Source of the DNA: an uncultured Phycisphaerales bacterium
GTDB taxonomy: Bacteria; Planctomycetota; Phycisphaerae; UBA1845; CAIVHJ01
Assembly (NCBI GenBank): GCA_903905665.1
Contig: CAIVHJ010000398.1
Location: forward strand, 1-7,516
Length of the DNA stretch: 7,516 bases
Direction of reading: 5' to 3'
The notes under the pieces are model-generated. The model was given only the letters and a program-made list of their open reading frames with translations, was not told where the DNA came from and searched no databases. A program made the translations under genes and the position numbers. Positions 5,848 to 7,516 of this stretch are shown piece after piece; the stretch's first letter is position 1, and every line of letters begins with the position of its first letter.

Positions 5848-6402
5848 ATGAAACAAGTGTGTCGTATTTCAATGCTTTTTTGTGCCGCTGTGATCCTTGG
5901 CTGTCTGGTTACTGTGCCATTAAGCGCGCAGGACGAAGGCGGGAACGCGGGCTTGGGAGTTCCAGTCGTTGCGCCTCAGTCGGAGGTGACCGATCTAACC
6001 GCCGCGCCGTTGATCCCGCAGGACAAGGAGGACATCGTAGGCTTGGGCGTTCCTGTCGATATGTCCCAGTCGGAAGTAACTGACTTGACCGCCGCACCGT
6101 CGCTCGCGCAGAACAAGGGTGCCATCGTGGGCTGGGGCGAGTACGTCGTGGTGTCCCAGTCGGACCTGACCCGGGTCGTCTCCATCGCCGCGGGCTACTA
6201 CCATAGCCTGGGCCTTAAGGCCGATGGCTCGATCGTGGCATGGGGATCCAACGCATACGGCCAATGCAACGTGCCGGTGCCCAATAGCAACTTCATCGCC
6301 ATCGCGGCGGGAGGATATCACAGCTTGGGGTCTGAAGGCCGACGGATCGATCGTGGCCTGGGGATACAACCAGTACGGCCAATGCGATGTTCCTGCGCCT
6401 AA
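5848..6402 (+). CDS. Secreted RCC1-repeat protein, N-terminal part (frame broken at 6327-6330)
   Basis: Start of a large exported repeat protein of unknown function. I chose ATG at 5848 because AGGAG (5836-5840) lies 7 bases upstream and a signal peptide follows at once. The signal has a basic MKQVCR start and a hydrophobic stretch (about 9-24), with likely cleavage after LSA (residue 27). A lipoprotein site at ILGC (16-19) is less likely because the hydrophobic stretch continues past it. An in-frame ATG at 5776 would add a hydrophilic stretch and hide the signal. After the signal come three 30-residue units with the theme GLGVPV..QSEVTDLTAAP, then the first RCC1-type units. At 6327-6330 the run is GGGG where the other units have GGG. 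Beyond it this frame leaves the repeat consensus and stops at 6402, giving 184 residues if translated as written. The intended protein continues in the +1-shifted frame. Confidence 0.8.
   Translation: MKQVCRISMLFCAAVILGCLVTVPLSAQDEGGNAGLGVPVVAPQSEVTDLTAAPLIPQDKEDIVGLGVPVDMSQSEVTDLTAAPSLAQNKGAIVGWGEYVVVSQSDLTRVVSIAAGYYHSLGLKADGSIVAWGSNAYGQCNVPVPNSNFIAIAAGGYHSLGSEGRRIDRGLGIQPVRPMRCSCA
5950..6180 (+). repeat. Tandem 90-bp units in the N-terminal coding region
   Basis: Three units begin at 5950, 6040 and 6130, an exact 90-base period. Units 1 and 2 share GLGVPV, QSEVTDLTAAP and a Q-D/N-K motif. Unit 3 starts GWGEYVVVSQSDLTRVVSIAAG and merges into the RCC1-type array. Many differences between units 1 and 2 are silent or conservative, so the duplication is older than the 108-bp repeat downstream. 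The units look like copies of the front half of the first RCC1-type blade plus a short linker. Confidence 0.75.
6217..6324 (+). repeat. 108-bp perfect direct repeat, copy A
   Basis: These 108 bases, most of unit 1, are identical base for base to 7391-7498 in unit 11. Other unit pairs differ at many positions. Identity ends abruptly on both sides: cctt before copy A against tctg before copy B, and ttgggg after A against ctgggt after B. Confidence 0.9.
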
Positions 6403-7516
6403 TGCCGACTTCATCGCCATCGCAGCTGGGTACATGCACAGCTTGGGTCTGAAGGCTGATGGCTCAATCGTAGCCTGGGGAAGCAACCAGGACGGAAAAT
6501 GTAACGTCCCATCACCCAACAGTGACTTCGTCGCCGTCACGGCGGGCGGGGGCCATAGCCTGGGTCTCAAAGCCGACAGCTCGATCGTCGCATGGGGGGA
6601 CAACAGTTACGGGCAATGCAATGTCCCTGTATCCAATACCGGATTCGTTCGGATCGCGGCGGGCTACAACCATAGTTTGAGTCTGAAGTCCGACGGTTCG
6701 ATCGAGGCATGGGGAGACAACCAATACAGCCAATGCAATGTCTCGACACCCAATGCCGATTTTACAAGCATCGCCGCGGGCAGGTACCACAGCCTAGGTC
6801 TGAAAGCCAATGGTTCGATCGTAGCGTGGGGAGATAACAGCTATGGCCAATGCAACATCTCGGTGCCCAATAGTGGGTTCAAAGGCATCGCGGCGGGGGG
6901 TTACTACCACACCCTAGGCCTGAAAGTCAATGGGTCAATCATGGCGTGGGGAGACAACCAATACGGGCAATGCAATGTGCCAGCGCCAAACAGTGGCTTC
7001 GTCGCCGTCGCGGGGGGCTTCGGACACAGCTTGGGTCTGAGGTCCGACAGCTCGATCATGACATGGGGAGATAACCAATACGGGCAATGCAATGTGCCAG
7101 CGCCCAACAGCGGCTTTGCTGCCGCGGCAGGGGGCTACTATCACAGTTTGGGTTTGAAGTCCGACGGCTCGATCGTAGCGTGGGGATACAACGGATACGG
7201 CCAATGCAACGTTCCGGCACCCAACAACGGTTTCGTCGCCGTCGCGGCTGGCTGCTACCAGAGCCTGGGTTTGAAGTCCGACGGCTCGATCGTGGTATGG
7301 GGATATAACGGGTACGGTCAATGCGACGTCCCAGCGCCCAACAGCGGGTTTATTGCTGTGGCGGCGGGAGTGAGGCACTGCCTAGGTCTGAAGGCCGATG
7401 GCTCGATCGTGGCATGGGGATCCAACGCATACGGCCAATGCAACGTGCCGGTGCCCAATAGCAACTTCATCGCCATCGCGGCGGGAGGATATCACAGCCT
7501 GGGTCTCAAGTCCGAC
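6332..7516 (+). CDS. RCC1-repeat protein, continuation in shifted frame, runs off the window
   Basis: From 6332 the frame beginning CTG-AAG-GCC continues the repeat consensus and has no stop codon to 7516, giving 395 codons in ten more units. It has no start of its own with a ribosome site; the first in-frame ATG (6434) is inside unit 2. It is therefore the body of the gene that begins at 5848, displaced by one base. RCC1 repeats normally form a beta-propeller with blades of about 50-60 residues. These 39-residue units are shorter and lack the classic GQLG, having GQCNVP instead. At least 11 units is more than one seven-blade propeller. The protein would be exported, probably to the periplasm, cell surface or medium. 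No enzyme motif is visible and the C terminus is outside the window. Function is unknown. Confidence 0.8.
   Translation, partial: MKADGSIVAWGYNQYGQCDVPAPNADFIAIAAGYMHSLGLKADGSIVAWGSNQDGKCNVPSPNSDFVAVTAGGGHSLGLKADSSIVAWGDNSYGQCNVPVSNTGFVRIAAGYNHSLSLKSDGSIEAWGDNQYSQCNVSTPNADFTSIAAGRYHSLGLKANGSIVAWGDNSYGQCNISVPNSGFKGIAAGGYYHTLGLKVNGSIMAWGDNQYGQCNVPAPNSGFVAVAGGFGHSLGLRSDSSIMTWGDNQYGQCNVPAPNSGFAAAAGGYYHSLGLKSDGSIVAWGYNGYGQCNVPAPNNGFVAVAAGCYQSLGLKSDGSIVVWGYNGYGQCDVPAPNSGFIAVAAGVRHCLGLKADGSIVAWGSNAYGQCNVPVPNSNFIAIAAGGYHSLGLKSD
7391..7498 (+). repeat. 108-bp perfect direct repeat, copy B
   Basis: Second copy of the 6217-6324 sequence, starting 1174 bases further on. That is ten units plus one codon (the long unit 6) plus the single extra G. 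Apart from that extra base the two copies are in register in the same reading frame. Confidence 0.9.

Larger units (their letters stand above)
6208..7516 (+). repeat. Array of 117-bp RCC1-type repeat units
   Basis: Units start at 6208, 6325, 6443, 6560, 6677, 6794, 6914, 7031, 7148, 7265 and 7382, with a partial unit from 7499 to the window edge. The period is 117 bases (39 residues). Unit 2 is 118 bases because of the extra G, and unit 6 is 120 because of one added Tyr codon. The consensus is LGLKADGSIVAWG, then N.YGQCNVPAPN, then GFVAIAAGGYHS. In all 11 full units the Cys of GQC(N/D) is kept. The terminal His is kept in all but unit 9, which has Gln. Confidence 0.9.

Noticed and set aside
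5377..5851. Short plus-strand open frames between lpxB and the RCC1-repeat gene
   Set aside because: They read through palindromic repeats, have no ribosome site and give unlike-protein sequence.
5995..7378. Several minus-strand open frames with repeated sequence opposite the RCC1-type array
   Set aside because: Their repetitiveness only mirrors the 117-bp units. The plus-strand frame matches the RCC1-type consensus and carries the ribosome site and signal peptide.
6208..7516. Regular spacing considered as a CRISPR array
   Set aside because: The whole 117-bp period is conserved and coding, with no unique spacers between short repeats.

Overview
The window looks like chromosomal DNA from a Gram-negative bacterium. 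A planctomycete or another member of the PVC group is the likeliest source. This rests on three things: an outer-membrane lipid A gene (lpxB), the sequence style of ribosomal protein S2 with a long low-complexity tail, and an exported protein built from about 39-residue RCC1-type repeats of a kind I associate with planctomycete genomes. The assignment is inference and no taxonomic marker in the window settles it.

Layout. On the minus strand, read from right to left, is a translation and nucleotide block: rpsB (ribosomal protein S2), tsf (elongation factor Ts), pyrH (UMP kinase) and then, after a 171-base spacer, a threonine aldolase gene (ltaE). rpsB-tsf-pyrH is the classic bacterial order. 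The usual fourth gene, frr, is not here. The rpsB-tsf gap carries a strong hairpin without a U-tract. Bases 1-127, downstream of ltaE, show no clear gene or terminator.

A divergent intergenic region (about 3884-4197) separates rpsB from lpxB on the plus strand. LpxB makes the lipid A disaccharide and is complete at 382 residues. After it come about 500 non-coding bases (5347-5847) rich in small palindromic repeats: two diverged copies of a two-hairpin REP-like element, a fragment of a third, and a C/G-rich hairpin repeat between them.

From 5848 to the right edge is a gene for a secreted RCC1-repeat protein. It has a signal peptide, then three tandem 90-bp units, then an array of 117-bp (39-residue) units, each with one conserved cysteine. 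Eleven full units and the start of a twelfth are visible. One extra G in a GGGG run (6327-6330) breaks the reading frame in unit 2. The downstream frame then stays open to the window end, so this is either a recent frameshift or a sequence error. Units 1 and 11 share a perfect 108-bp repeat, which points to very recent recombination, gene conversion or an assembly artefact.

The housekeeping part is ordinary. The repeat-rich right half holds the items worth a second look. I see no clear evidence of a new defence or mobile system.
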